From assembly GCA_013399895.1 (NCBI GenBank), contig VXBA01002417.1, positions 1,082,636 to 1,146,635 of the forward strand: a stretch of 64,000 bases of DNA. Reading direction: 5' to 3'. The notes under the pieces are model-generated. The model saw nothing but the letters and a program-made list of their open reading frames with translations, was not told the DNA's origin and made no database searches. The translations under genes and the position numbers were made by a program. The DNA comes from Serilophus lunatus (lineage: Eukaryota; Chordata; Aves; Passeriformes; Eurylaimidae). Positions 11,621-23,489 of the stretch are shown here, one piece after another (the stretch's first letter is position 1; the number at the start of each line of letters is the position of its first letter).

Positions 11621-13510
11621 CTGACACCCTCCACTGCTGGCATGTTCATCATTTCTGACTCTGAACAACACTGGAAAATAAAGTCCAGCTGCTCTGCCAA
11701 GACTTGCGTATGTCGCACCTCAACCACAAGGAAACCAAGGGCTCTCCAGAGCCAGCAGGAACTCAAGACCGTTGGCAGCAGCTTGTCCTGTCTTCCCTCA
11801 CCCCATTCATGAGGCCACCTTCCTTTCTTCAATAATTATCTTTTTTTTAGGTGCTGCAGCACTGAACAATGGTGATCACACTATTTCCCAGAAGCAGCAT
11901 TTGCTCGATTACTGCAGAGCACTGTCATCTGTTTGTTTTTTCAACACATGATAGGCCACTGCCTTCATCCCCTTGGGAGTCCCAGCCAAGCACAGCTCCC
12001 ATCCAAATGGGGATAAAAGTTCAATTTTATTTCACGGTTTCATCTTCCTTACAACAAATCTTTTCTGACAGTGTTTTCTGACTGCTAAACTGTTCCGTTT
12101 TGAGCGATTGATCTAAAACATGTGTCTTTGAGATTAAAAGCAACATTTGAAGGGATACTGAGATGCTCCTCTGAAGGTGTGGAAGATTTTGAACACCCAA
12201 ATAGTGAGCAACAGGAGGAAACTTTTAGGCAGACACGTGCATTGCACTGCGTAGATTTTGTGGAGTGAATCTCTCCCCGGAAAGTTTTGCCAACTGCCAC
12301 ATAATACAGGAAGTCATGCTTCAAAATATTTAAGGTTGAGTTTCTCACCATTTCCTTCTTATCTTTCATAAGACTCACATTTTAAAATGTCAACTTACAT
12401 ATGGGAATGTTTAATCTCAAGGATGCTGATCCATCAGGAAACTTTTCTAATCTTCTCCTACAGCTGATGTTTTTTGCTTGTTTCTTTATTTTTTTTTTCC
12501 TCTCTGCTTCTCTCCTCTCTTAATGGTTTGCTCCTATTTAGGTCATACCTGCTTTTTTAGCTGTTATTACTCCACACCCTCAAAGTGTTCTCCCCTTAAA
12601 GAAGAGGGGACTTATCTATGCCTTTTGAAAAGCAGTAGAGGGGAGAATATTATATTCTCTCAATATTTTAGTCATCCAAGAAACACAATAAAATGTTAAA
12701 ACAGCAAATTTCATTCAGAACACATTTAAAGTGTGAAAGATTGTGTGCAATGGATGCATAGTGTTAGTTCTGCTATGGATCCGAATATCAATCCCAATGT
12801 TTGGCACTACATTTTTGTTTAAATTCCAATACTTCCACTTTACCATGTTACTGTATTTATTTTCAGTGTATGTGTTCCTTGCTGCCAATTTAAATTCATT
12901 TAATGCTAAGCACACAACACTTTTTCAATACCTTTCTGTAATTTAGCTGTATAATTATCTTTCCAAAATATGATTTATTTTAGTTAAGTTTTGGCAAGGA
13001 ACCAGAGGGCATAGGGGGTTTTTCAGTGCAAGCACATACTTACTACTAGCAACACTGCTACGAATGGCATGGAGACCAGCATCAAAAATCCATCTTATCC
13101 ACAGAAAGGCCAAATCTACTGGGGATTAAGTGTAGCCCTTCTCCACCCTCCCCTTCCCCGTCCCTCTTGGCTACCCTCCAACATTTACCAGCTCAGGGAT
13201 GGAATTGGGACTTACTCTTTGATTCAAAAAAAGGAGCTATAAGAAGGCAACACCAGTTCTCAGTGTGCTGGACTGTGTCCAGTCAAAATTTGTTCATTTC
13301 TTAATAGCAACATTGCATCCTTCCAGGTCATTAATAAATAAAGGGTTTGGAGGGGCGATAAAGGGATTTTTCTTTTTCCCCTACTAAATAAAACTATTAT
13401 TATAAAGGCCCTACATAATTCACAGTAACCTGTGGTATCATAATAAACTGTGTTCTTTGGCCCTCAGCAAATACTGTGCTTAAGAGTACGTTTAAATGTG
13501 ACTCTCATCC

Positions 13511-13528
13511 AAAAAAAAAAAAAAAAAA
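13511..13528. repeat. Poly-A tract (A18)
   Basis: Eighteen consecutive A residues, with no AATAAA 10-30 nt upstream. Confidence 0.95.
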
Positions 13529-13858
13529 GAGAGACATTTCCTGGCCTTCCAGGAAGAACATATGTGCCAATATCTAGATTTTGGGGCATTTGTGTGCCTT
13601 GACTGCTGAAACAACCATGGTGAGCTCAGTGGCAACCAAACACAGCAGATTCTGCATATTGTAGAAGATGTCTTACACGAAGCTAATTTTATTTCCTGAA
13701 AAAGCTCCTAATCATATCAGGAATAGACTCTGACATCTCCCCCCACGACACTAGTGTTCTAAAAAGCAGAGGACAAAGCAGCCATCTCTAACAAGCATTT
13801 TGACTTTCTACTTCAGGCTAAGAAACTGTCTGTGTGGATAGGAGATTTCCTGGACACC

Positions 13859-13874
13859 AAAAAAAAAAAAAAAA
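13859..13874. repeat. Poly-A tract (A16)
   Basis: Sixteen consecutive A residues. No retrocopy body was recognised upstream. Confidence 0.95.
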
Positions 13875-14258
13875 GAAAGTCAGCATCATACAAAAGAACT
13901 CATCAGCAATTTCAAAGGATATAATAAAATAAATGCTATTTGCTATAGTGAAACTAAAAAATTATTCAAGAGGATGTAAATAGAAACCTGTATATCCATA
14001 TAGGCTGGGCAACAACAGACACCCATTCCAAATACCAAGGCTATGACAAGAGTTGTTTCTAGAACAGATCTATAACAGATTTCAAGAAGAGAATCTGAAT
14101 AGATTTTTTTCCGAGAATATTTTTCTATTTATTTTGATAGTATTTGTGTCATAGTGTGTGATGAACTAAAATGGCTTGGAAATCTCTTTGGGACAGCAAA
14201 CAACAGAAAGAACATGTATCTATGCCCCACTGCCATCCGTTTTCCACTCTGTGCCTTA

Positions 14259-14545
14259 ATCATAGAATCAGAATAATTTGGGTTGGAAGGAATCTTTCCA
14301 AATCCCCTCCAATAATGGGACATCTTTAACTAGACCTGCTCAAACCTTTCCAGGGAAAGACCATCCAACCTTCCCAGGGAAAGGGCAGCCACCACTTCCC
14401 AGGACAACCTTCTTTAGTGTTTGACCACCCTCATTAGAAAACTTCTTTCTTATATCCATTCTAACTCAACCATCTTTCAGTTTATCCCTTCTCTTATTCC
14501 AACAGGCCTGACTGAAAAATTTGCTCCTATCTTTCTCATAGAGCA
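14259..14545 (-). mobile_element. CR1 LINE 3' fragment (minus strand, diverged)
   Basis: Begins ATCATAGAATCAGAATAATT, then GGGTTGGAAGGAATC. It then passes through degraded versions of the CR1 blocks in the right order: an AACTAGACCTGCTCAAACC-like block, CACCCTCATTAGAAAACTTC, TTTCTTATATCC and CTTTCAGTTTATCCC, and it fades after a CTTTCTCATAGAG block. The segment CAGGGAAAG..CCAACCTTCCCAGGGAAAGG near 14350-14386 looks locally duplicated. It has more mismatches than the 38.8-kb copy, so it is probably an older insertion. Confidence 0.88.
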
Positions 14546-17469
14546 AATATCCACACTTTTGAACCTGTGGTGCCTGGGCAGCCTTGGGATATGGTAGACA
14601 TCGTGTAGATCTAGGGGTGAATGATTTTCCCTCTATTTCCTCCTGTGATGGAACACTAAAAAATGCAACCCTGTTTCTTTTGTATTATTAACCTACATTC
14701 AAGAACGCAGTCCTGATCATTCAAAAAAAAGCCATCACTGTCATAGTTTTAAGATACATTATGACCTGATGAATCCTGCCCTGCATCCCCCTCTTCAGAC
14801 CCTTCAGAAAGAGGTGAGGATTCATGGTGCCACTGTGGCTGAGGAATGGGGTCAGCTGCAGCCCCTCCCAGCCTCACCTTTCCCATGATAAACAGGATGT
14901 AACTCGGTGATGTCTCATGCCTTTCCTCCAGTCAGACTGAGAAATGGGGACACTGCACATCCTCTTACACCACTCAGCGACAAAACTGGTGTGGGGCTTT
15001 GAATAATTAACAGGAACGACCAGCCTCGGCTGCTTACAGGAGTCATCAAGAGAGATTAGCTGGAAGCAAGTACTGATGCTCTTAAACTTCTTATGTCTAC
15101 AGCTGGCCTTGTTTTTTTCCCCCTGTTTCATTTAGCACCAAATCCTCCAGGTGCTCATGGGGCAGAGCTGACACGAGCTGTAATGGGGGCTCATCCTGCT
15201 GCCACCTCAGAGCCTGATCCTGCTCAGGAGCTGCCCTGCTACAGGTCTGCTCCCCATTTTGGCAGAACTATCCCACCTCGATGGAATCAAGCTCAAATTC
15301 TCTCGATTTTGCTTGTTGTGCCACAAAAAATAACACATGTGAGTTGTAGTCCATCATGCTAAATCATTGTAGCACCTCCTTTACCCTACATGGACTTACA
15401 GTGCTGAGAGCGCATCTGTATTTTTCTCCTGCTACTTTGGATTATACAAAAAATGCCCCAATTTCCATTTATTTGTGACAGAATATTGCCTGTCTTCTTG
15501 TTTTCTCTTTTCAGCTTAAGAAAAATAACATAGGACATGATCAGCACTAACAAGATGGCACATTCTATATAACTTTTCCTGCTGTGTTGTTTTATTTACC
15601 AGCTTTCAAATCCCTAACCTTCCTCTCTCCAACTTCTTTTTAAATGAAAGGATCCTCTTGTCTCTGTGAAGTTCCTATCTTCTACACTGGTTTGCATGTT
15701 AAAGTTTCAGCATCCATTTAGTCAGTGGCGGTTATTCTGCTTAATGACTCCTATACCCCTGTTAATACTCTTTTATCTGGCTCTAATATTTTAAGATCTT
15801 GTCTAATATTAATGCTAAATGCTAATATTAAAGATTTGCTACTAATATTTTAAGCTCTAGCTGGTAGTGTACTAGTGTTTGGGGAGGTGCTTCGTTGTGT
15901 TGGAAGGACTTCTGGGTAAATTTTAATATCCTTTATCACTATTGCTTAGAAATCTGGGCAAGACAAATGGAGTATAGGGACAGATTTTAGCAATTTATTT
16001 ATGGAGTATCCTGCCAGCAACGAGCTCAGAATCAGGTTGAAAATGTATATGTGCGTGGGCATGTGAGTGTGTGTCTCTTTGCATCTCTCCAATAAACCAG
16101 AGAGAAAATTAGCCCTGAATGAGGAAGAGGTGGGGGACATGTGCAGTCTCTTCTCCATCAGGTTATAGCCAGTGCTGCCACTCCAGGTGATGCTCCAGGG
16201 ACAGGGAAGGAGGTGACTGCTGACCCACAGGAATCCCAGTCCTGACTTATAATTCCTACAGTATTTTTAATCAATTTTTTTGTACATACCTACAAACTAC
16301 CACTTTTATCTCACAGCAATAGAACATCCTAAAGATTTACCGGGATTAGGAAAAAAAAATATTAAACAACCACTATTTCAATATAATTTATTAACATGAA
16401 CCTCTGCCACATGCAAAGGCAGAACAGAACCCACTCCTCTGAAGAACAACCTCCTCCACTAAAACTAAAATACAGTGCAGCATTTATTTCACCATGGTTG
16501 AAGAGTTAATGAAAGATTTGCACCTGTACAGCTGTTCCAGACTGAAAGTTGCTTGTGGAGCGAATGCGTTTTCTGTTTGAGACAGTTGTAAATGCCTTGA
16601 GTAAAAACACTGAGGACTGCTAATGGATAGGTTTATTTTAAAGCATGCCATCTGCTATCAATCATAGAGAAGTATAGGAAGCAAGTTTGGCTGTGCTCCC
16701 TCCTTGTGAGCCTGATAAAGATAGGGCTGTGGTACTCTGGAACATTTAGTACTCAAGAGAATAAAACATCAAACCTACTCAGCAGCTCCACTAACAATAA
16801 TAAAAATGCCTCTGCCTAAAGGTGACATTCTGAATTTACGATTATTTGTGTCTATAAAGTGTATTCTTTGGCTCCTGACTCATTCTGACTGTCTCACTAC
16901 AAGAACAATACATTAAGCCTGCCTGAAGTAAATGGAAATCCTATCCTTTTATTAAACCAGCAGGCAGTACCTGAGATGTTCTAATGCCCTGTAGGACCCA
17001 AAGAAGGTTTTCTGCTCTGAATGTTAATTCTTTTGGTAGGATTAAAGTCAACTGCAGAGAAAATGCTTATTTTGTGCACTCAAAACTAAGTCCTTCTCCA
17101 GGTAAATACAGTTTTAAAAGAAGAAGAATAAAAACAAGAAAACCCAAGGCAGATTCTGAATATGCAAATGATCACCAAGTGAAGGCTACAGAAACTGTAA
17201 ATCACCCTGATATCTCTTATTTTACACTACTTAGCATTTGAGACAGGAAAAGCTTACTGTGTAAGAACCTGCTCAGGAAAACCATGCACAAAATTCCCAA
17301 AAGGTGTGTGCCAATCTTCCTTCTTAGCAGTGAACTCCACAACTGCTGAGATTCTCCACAAGTGAATCCAGGGACTTTTTTTATACAATTTTTTTTCTTT
17401 TCCNCCCTGGCTGACACCACATTTCTCTTCTCTCATTCACCCCTCTGGTACCCCACTGATCAGGCTCAA
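14546..17469. other. Non-coding stretch, mostly unique
   Basis: No gene is recognised. Around 15780-15860 the motif CTAATATTTTAAG occurs twice about 60 bp apart among other TAATATT repeats, a small imperfect local repetition. A single ambiguous base (N) sits at 17404 just after a T/C-rich run. The AT-rich 16.2-17.4 kb part has no recognised repeat. Confidence 0.5.
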
Positions 17470-17720
17470 GAGCCTGCCTGTTTAAAAATAATTAAATATC
17501 TAACACTTCCTGGCACATTCACCATCTATAAAAAACACTTAGCAATGAGACACGCCGGATCCGATAACATTAGGCTCCTATCTCCTATCTGCAGCTTAAC
17601 AAAATTCCCTTGCAAGCCTGCTGCTGATGGAAAGCATTGCTGTGGAAGCTTGGGGAAAACCCACCTGGTGATCAAGCTCATCAGCCTAATTAAAGTTAAT
17701 AGAGAAATTAAAAGTGGGCA
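17470..17720. promoter_or_regulatory. Candidate conserved non-coding (enhancer-like) element
   Basis: Unique sequence with a dense set of transcription-factor-type motifs: homeodomain cores TAATTA at 17489 and 17687, an E-box in CACCTGGTG at 17672-17680, and a GATAA site at 17563 within three CpGs in about 11 bp. The 122-codon open frame that crosses it begins at a non-ATG codon in a T-rich run and is not taken as coding. Conservation cannot be judged from one sequence, so the call is tentative. Confidence 0.3.
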
Positions 17721-18751
17721 AAAAAATTAGAACTGCCGCATGAAAAAAAAACAAAAGAGTGAGCACTAGGAATAAAGGGAAGATAAAAAGCAATGGGAAA
17801 AGTGAGTTTACCTTTGAAGTCTGCTCTGGAAAGTGATGATGATTTCTTTCAGCACTCCCCACACCCTGAATTCTTTACACAGTGGGCCATAGGTCCAAGC
17901 AGAAAAACAGAAAGCAGAGGATTAGGCTTATGAAGGTCACAGTATTAAATCAAGGCTGATTTCATTCTGGACCACCATTTGGGTCCTCGAGATCTTCACT
18001 GTCTCTAAAGTCTGTGATCAGATGATCACCAGTTTCAAAATATAACTTTAATCTCCTTATCTTGGGACCAGAAAAACTGAATAATAAGTTTCTAGGTAAG
18101 GATCAAAACTAGTGGATACTTGAAATGAGTAAGAAGAAAGATTATTTAAAAATTACTGTAGAGGCAGAGGAAAACCAGAAAGACTGAGATGGTGTTTTCA
18201 CGGGGAGAAGGATCAGCTCTAAGCAGGTTGGGAGAATCCTGCTTGGTCACTTAGCCACAGAAGCAGAGAAATACTGGAAAATAAAATCAGGAATATGGGA
18301 AGGCAAAGCTCAAGTAACAGGAGAACCGGCAGTTATCAAGACTTCCACACTCAGGAACACCTGGAAAATAACTACCTGGAAGTACTTCTCACCTCTAGGT
18401 GAGGATTTCCAAATATCTCCCTTTCAAGAGGAACACCCCAACTCATAAGGAAAGAAACATCAATGACTATCCCGCATTACTGAGCTCTGGACCAAAACCA
18501 GTCACCTAGATGCTTCAAGAAGAGGGACAGTAAGTCACCTTGCAAGGGCACTTTGTAACACTGAGGTCTCAGACCAGTCATGACCATCACAACCTCCAGC
18601 AACAAGAGTTCAGCAAAACTCCACTTACCCAAAAATTGTAACAGCCTTGAATCTTTCACAAAGATGTAGCTGTTCCTCACAAAATGTCATTTATTTGAAG
18701 TCTGGGGTGGGATTTTGAATAGTCAGAAGGAAGAGAGAGGAAGTCAATCCA
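17721..18751. other. Unique non-coding stretch
   Basis: Purine-rich in places (17.73-17.80 and 18.1-18.2 kb). No gene or repeat was recognised. Confidence 0.5.
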
Positions 18752-18880
18752 GACTCACCGGTAGCCTGATGGTTATGCATCCAGGGCTGGTGGGAGGTCC
18801 AGGTTCAAATCCCAGCTCTGAAGACTTTCCCAGCATTGCAGACAGAATCCAGCAGGGAAGATGCTCTCCACAGCCATACT
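18752..18880 (+). mobile_element. tRNA-derived SINE fragment (MIR/amniote SINE type)
   Basis: An A-box-like TAGCCTGATGG at 18762-18772 is followed 29 nt later by an exact RNA polymerase III B-box, GGTTCAAATCC, at 18802-18812. The sequence right after the B-box, CAGCTCTG, matches the MIR head (GGTTCGAATCCCGGCTCTGCC). The surrounding GCTGGTGGGAGGTCCAGG also fits the tRNA-like head of amniote MIR-type SINEs. No cloverleaf acceptor stem closes around it, so it is not a functional tRNA gene. The 3' boundary is uncertain and the L2-like tail was not found. Confidence 0.6.
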
Positions 18881-20131
18881 CCAAAACATTTTGCAGGGTA
18901 AAAAATAATTCCCAAGGTTTTATCTTCTCTCTCCTGAGAAATGGAAACAAATTAAAAGGCTGGAAATTTTTTCATGGCACAGACTCTTTGTTTGTGGCCA
19001 GCTGTAACCACCACACTGCCCAGAGGTTCAGAGGCACACTGCTCCTACAAAAGCTCATACTGTGAACTTCCCATCTTTTGCCCAAACTTAACAGGCTCAT
19101 TTTAGACTCATACAGTACATTTTCATATGAAAGCTCTCAAGCTCAGAGCAGTTTGCTCACCAGAGTTCAAGTCCCTGGCACACAGTTCGTTGCAGCTCTA
19201 ATGAAAAAGCACAATGATTGGGCCTGCATTGCTAAGATTAGACATTAGTGGCCGTATCAAGAGGAGAAATACCTGCAGATTAGCACAGCAATTTGCTGCT
19301 CTAAATCTGAACCTCCTAATCTCCCTTTTTTTAAAAGTAAGTAGCAGCCCATGAATATGGGAACAGAATTAAAACCGCATTTACTAAGTGATTTCTAAAA
19401 TACTTCAGCATGTGTTTTAGAAAACTGACAAGTCATTAAAATATAGTTAATAAACATTATTCAGAACTCGTTGCTTTAGATTAACACTGCTTTAAAATCA
19501 CAGATATTCTCTGGTTCAGTTAGTGCACTGCTGCAAGAGGAATTCTGGCTGGCGTTCATGTTCTGTATGATGGACAACTCAGAATTTACCTCACTTTTGT
19601 ATTTTCTAACTGCAAAAAATATTTCAGAAATATCTGAAAAAGCCTTTAAAACTTGGCATCCTGGCAAGCGAGGGCATGCACAGAGATTGTTGTGCAGCAG
19701 CTTCTATGAGGAGGGAGAGTCATGCTTCCAGCAGTGGATAACAGAGAAGCATCTCCTCCCATAAGGGGCAAAACCCAGACACAGCTCAGACTGGAGAAGT
19801 GACACTTTAGTTCAGATGTTTTGAACATCAATCACGGTTTGATTTGATCTAAATATTCTCTCAGCAGCAAAGGTGCTTCATCCAGCTGCTTGGCCAGTTT
19901 TGCCTAGTCTAACACATGTGTATCCTGTTGTTACCTGTCAAAGGAATCTTCAGTTAAAATAAGAGTTTGAAATATCAACTTTTCTGAAAAATGTAGTTCA
20001 CTGAGCCAGGAAACAGCAAAAGTCAAACCTGGGGATCACAAGCTTGGCTCCATGAGACTACTGAAGACCTGAAAGCAGTGGAGGTCTTGCAGAGCCAATA
20101 TCCCCACAATGGGAGACTGGAATCACAGATT
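18881..20131. other. Unique non-coding stretch up to the assembly gap
   Basis: No gene is recognised. The 19140-19330 part is unique, moderately CpG-containing sequence that could be regulatory. The last bases before the gap do not match CR1, so the 5' boundary of the next CR1 lies inside the gap. Confidence 0.5.
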
Positions 20132-20184
20132 NNNNNNNNNNNNNNNNNNNNNNNNNNNNNNNNNNNNNNNNNNNNNNNNNNNNN
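20132..20184. other. Assembly gap (53 N)
   Basis: Fifty-three N characters. The right flank enters directly into CR1 sequence, so the unresolved sequence probably includes the CR1 5' truncation point. The real length may differ from 53. Confidence 0.98.
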
Positions 20185-20583
20185 AAAGGAAAGATTGAAG
20201 CAACATGCTTAGAGAGTTGAGGCTGTGTAGCCTGGAGACAAGAAGGCTCCAACATAAACTTAAAGCCCCTTCAAGTGCAGAATCAGCTCCAAGAGAGCTG
20301 GAGAGGGATTTTGAGCAAGGGTCTGGAGTGACAAGGCAAGGGGGAAAAGCTTTAAGCTGAAGGAAGGTACGCTTAGGTTAGATATTAGGAGTAAATTCTT
20401 GACTGTGAGGGTGGTGAGGCCCAGGCACAGATTGCCCAAAGAAGCTGTGTTTGCCCTGTTCCTGGAAGGGTTCAAGGCCAGGTCCGATGGGGCTTGGAGC
20501 AAGGAAGGTGTCCCTGCCACGGCAGGGCGTGGACTGAGATGGTCTTCAAGATCCCTTCCAACCCAAATCATTCCGTAATTCTA
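20185..20583 (+). mobile_element. CR1 LINE 3' fragment (plus strand, 5' end in gap)
   Basis: Passes through GCTGTGTAGCCTGGAGACAA, TTAGGTTAGATATTAGGAG, ATTGCCCAAAGAAGCTGTG, CCTGGAAGGGTTCAAGGCC, GGTGTCCCTGCCACGGCAGG and a final ATCCCTTCCAACCCAAATCA, with one terminal repeat-like ATTCCGTAATTCT. The order is that of a plus-strand CR1 with the 'CCCTGCCCATGGCAGGG' type 3' end, the same subfamily type as the copies at 38.8 and 43.0 kb. The 5' part is lost to truncation or the gap. Confidence 0.92.
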
Positions 20584-21699
20584 ATAAAATTAAAATAAGA
20601 ACAGAGGTAGCACCATTTTTAGTGACCAATTCCAAAGAACCTGGAATCATGAGCCGTTTCTCATCCAACCAAGGTGAGAAACGCCATGGCATTACTTTCA
20701 GTGATGACAACTTTTTAAAACTTTTTAAAACTTATTGTGTGATTGTCAAGAAATTTTCCTTTATAGAAGCTCTGCCGTGAGCCAACTGGAGCTGACTACT
20801 TTTCCTAAACACATTTCATGTAACCATGCTCAGCTCAGATACTGTGGGGGAAGCATACTCACGCAAAACTCCTGAGTGAATGCTTGCCGAGTTAACGATG
20901 ACCTTCAGCCATCAGGGGAGCCTTGTCCTCCCTGCTGCAGAGGATGATAAGCTGGCTTTCATGCTGTTTGCTGCTATTTTGAAGATGGGGAAGGATTTGG
21001 TGAGGATATTTGTGTTTGGAGAAGAGGCTGATCAGACTCTCTCTTATATACATTCATCCTCTTATTTTTTTCTTTTCAAGCACATACACTGCAGTTCAAA
21101 CTATGACAGGAGAGGACTGAAACTGAGAAGGGAGACAACATTGTTAAAATGAAAACATTACTATTCTTAGTTGACTTAATGCAGCTAAAAGAAAAAATAT
21201 CATGGCCTAATCAAAATTGCGACCATCTAAACTTAAGCTAAGATAAATATTTGCAAATGTTCTTAATGACCATTTTTAATCACTTGCAGGATTTAGCAGG
21301 CAGCTTTCTTTAGTTTTGAGGTTTTTTTCATAATAACCTATTTCATAGTCAGAGATTTCTTTAACCTGATGAATGGCTTTGATTTATGGCATCTCTCAGA
21401 CATCAGAATTCTGGATTTGAAAAACAAACACAAGGGAGATCCAGATCCTCCAATTGGTTTTATTTTTCAGTCTTTTAAAGTGATTTGGAGTCCAGTCTTT
21501 CACCCTTCCATGCTGCTGCTTATATAGGTGCAAGAATAACACTTTGCACCTAACCCATTTTACCTACTCGGATCCAGGTGCCACATTTTGGGGCCACAGG
21601 TGTGCCAAGCTCCAAGAGACACTATAAGCCTAGCCACCTTGTCGTTGCAGGATGAGAGTCACCACCATCATGTATGTTCCACAGGGGTGAGCAGAGCAA
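20584..21699. other. Unique non-coding stretch
   Basis: Contains a small tandem repeat at 20710-20733 (CTTTTTAAAA unit). The 90-codon plus frame at 20880-21152 has no recognisable family. Nothing else is seen. Confidence 0.5.
20710..20733. repeat. 10-bp tandem repeat, about 2.4 copies
   Basis: CTTTTTAAAA is repeated head to tail and followed by a partial CTTA unit. Low complexity and probably slippage-derived. Confidence 0.75.
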
Positions 21700-21765
21700 A
21701 TCATGGAATCGTAAAGTGTCCTGAGTTGCAAAGGACCCACAAGGATCATCGAGTCCAACTCCAAA
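21700..21765 (-). mobile_element. CR1 LINE 3' tip (minus strand)
   Basis: AATCATGGAATCGTAAAGTG, then CCTGAGTTGCAAAGGACCC, ACAAGGATCATCGAGTCC, AACTCC. This is the minus-strand terminus of the CR1 subfamily whose sense end reads 'GGACTCGATGATCCTTGTGGG'. It is the same end type as the plus-strand copy at 23.5 kb. Severely 5'-truncated. Confidence 0.85.
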
Positions 21766-23489
21766 GCAAAGCATGCTATTAAAATTATTCATTGGACAGC
21801 TCTTCATGACATGAAGCTGTAGATAAGCATACAGAATGAGAAAGTGCAGCAAGCAGGTTCCCCATTCTCAGGGAAGTACTGCCAACATGAGCACAGCAGC
21901 CCCAAGAATGGCAAAGGAGCAGGGAAAGGAGTCGCAAGAGGGGAGCAGCCTCCACACCTCCCCAACAGAAGTTCAGATCGAAGATGCTTAAGCAGAAGGA
22001 GAGTCTGGGATATGTGATACCCACATGAGGATGCTGGGCTTGGTCAGAGCCTCTCTGGAGCCCGGTGAGGGCTGAGTCCTTTGGTGACACATCTCGAAGC
22101 AGCAGGGACATTGTGAGGCTGCGAGAAGCTGCTCTGAAGAATGTAAGGAAAATAACCTGTTTGAAAAAGAAAAGGAGAAAAAAGGCTTAAGAAACCCAGA
22201 ACTGCAGATCAGGGTCTTGTTTTCCTCAGCCCGGTTGTGAAGGAAAACTGTTGTCAAAAATACAAGTATTCAAACAGCCTATGACAGCAAGGAAGCAAAT
22301 GACTACTTTTGCCAGTGACGGAGGAGAGCTCAGCTGCTTGCTGCAAGCCAGAGGGATTCACATCCAGCCCAGAGCTGGAAACACTCTGTGGAGCAGAAAT
22401 CCCTCTCCTCAGCCTCCCCAGTGCCTGTCACATCATTCATGGACCAAACCTCAAAGCTCCCAGTCACATTCCCATCTGGATCTCTGCCTCTTGGTCCCAC
22501 ATGGCGGGTGGCAAGGGGACCCACTCGGCATGAGGCTGAGTCACTGTCCTCTGTCTTCTTCTGCACCACAACTTCCAGCAGCTAAAAACAAGCCAACAGT
22601 GCATAAAAATGTGAAAATCTTTCTCGCCCACTCCCAGCCATGTTGAAAAGAAACCTGTTGTGGTTAAATGACTCGGTCAGTTCTTTAGGGATTTTCCAAA
22701 GTTTCCTATAAAAAGAAATCTGTGAGAAATGGATGATTGCATAATCACTAACACATGCCAATTCATATAAGCCTATTATCTTTTATGGCATTTTGTACTC
22801 TATTGTCCTCAGTCTGGTGAATTGCTGTCTTACAATCCTTTTCTCCGTTAAATTATTTACACATTTTGCTTTCTCTGACCCTTTTGCATCAGTAGGACAC
22901 TTATCATTCACATTAGGAAAGAAGGCAAAGACAAAAGGTCCCTTCTCCTTTTCTCACGTCATGTTTTTCCCACCTTTACAGGAACATGCGAACAACAATC
23001 TCCTTGACAAGGAGCTGTTCACATGAGAAGAGGCTATAGTAGCTGTGTCTTGTTGCTAGAAAAGATACTTTTTTCTTAAAGAATATTCATTTTTACAGAA
23101 GTTTTCTAAGGTCCCTGAGTGAAATGACCAGTATTCATAGTTTTAAAATTACATAGTCCCTTGAAAATGCTGCAAGTTGTCTGCAGGTCATCTAAGGCGT
23201 TCTTAGAAATAAGCTCCAATTGTCTTGGAAGGCTTAATTACACCACACTGCAATTGGATTTAGGATGGCAAAACACAGATTTTAATAGGAATTTCAGAGC
23301 TTTAAAAATCTTTTAATTTTTGGCTTTAAGAGCCTGAAAGTCAACCAGGTGTTCACCTTTAGAATTAATATTTAATCATGTTTTGAGTGGGTTTTTTCAG
23401 TTTTGCACTCTTCCCAAGAACAACAGGTTAATAAACGTATGGATCATGGCCAAGCACTCACCTCTCCAAGAGGTGTGGCCTGTGCCTTT
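21766..23489. other. Non-coding stretch, GC-richer at 22.0-22.6 kb
   Basis: Between about 21.85 and 22.57 kb the sequence is richer in G+C than the surroundings, and open frames of 65-131 codons appear on both strands and in several frames. That is what GC-rich non-coding DNA gives by chance. No family resemblance is seen and no repeat was identified. Confidence 0.45.

Larger units (their letters stand above)
11621..14258. other. Non-coding stretch, mostly unique
   Basis: Holds A18 at 13511-13528 and A16 at 13859-13874. The segment 13320-13510 is AT-rich unique sequence with several TAATAAA/TTATAAA-like motifs and could be a conserved element, but it has no decisive sign. No gene is recognised. 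Confidence 0.5.

Noticed and set aside
18752..18830. Functional tRNA gene
   Set aside because: A-box and B-box motifs are present but no acceptor stem or anticodon stem can be formed; read as a SINE fragment.
19191..19203. 13-bp TGCAGCTCTAATG shared with 60090-60102
   Set aside because: An exact 13-mer match is expected many times by chance in 64 kb, and the flanks do not align.
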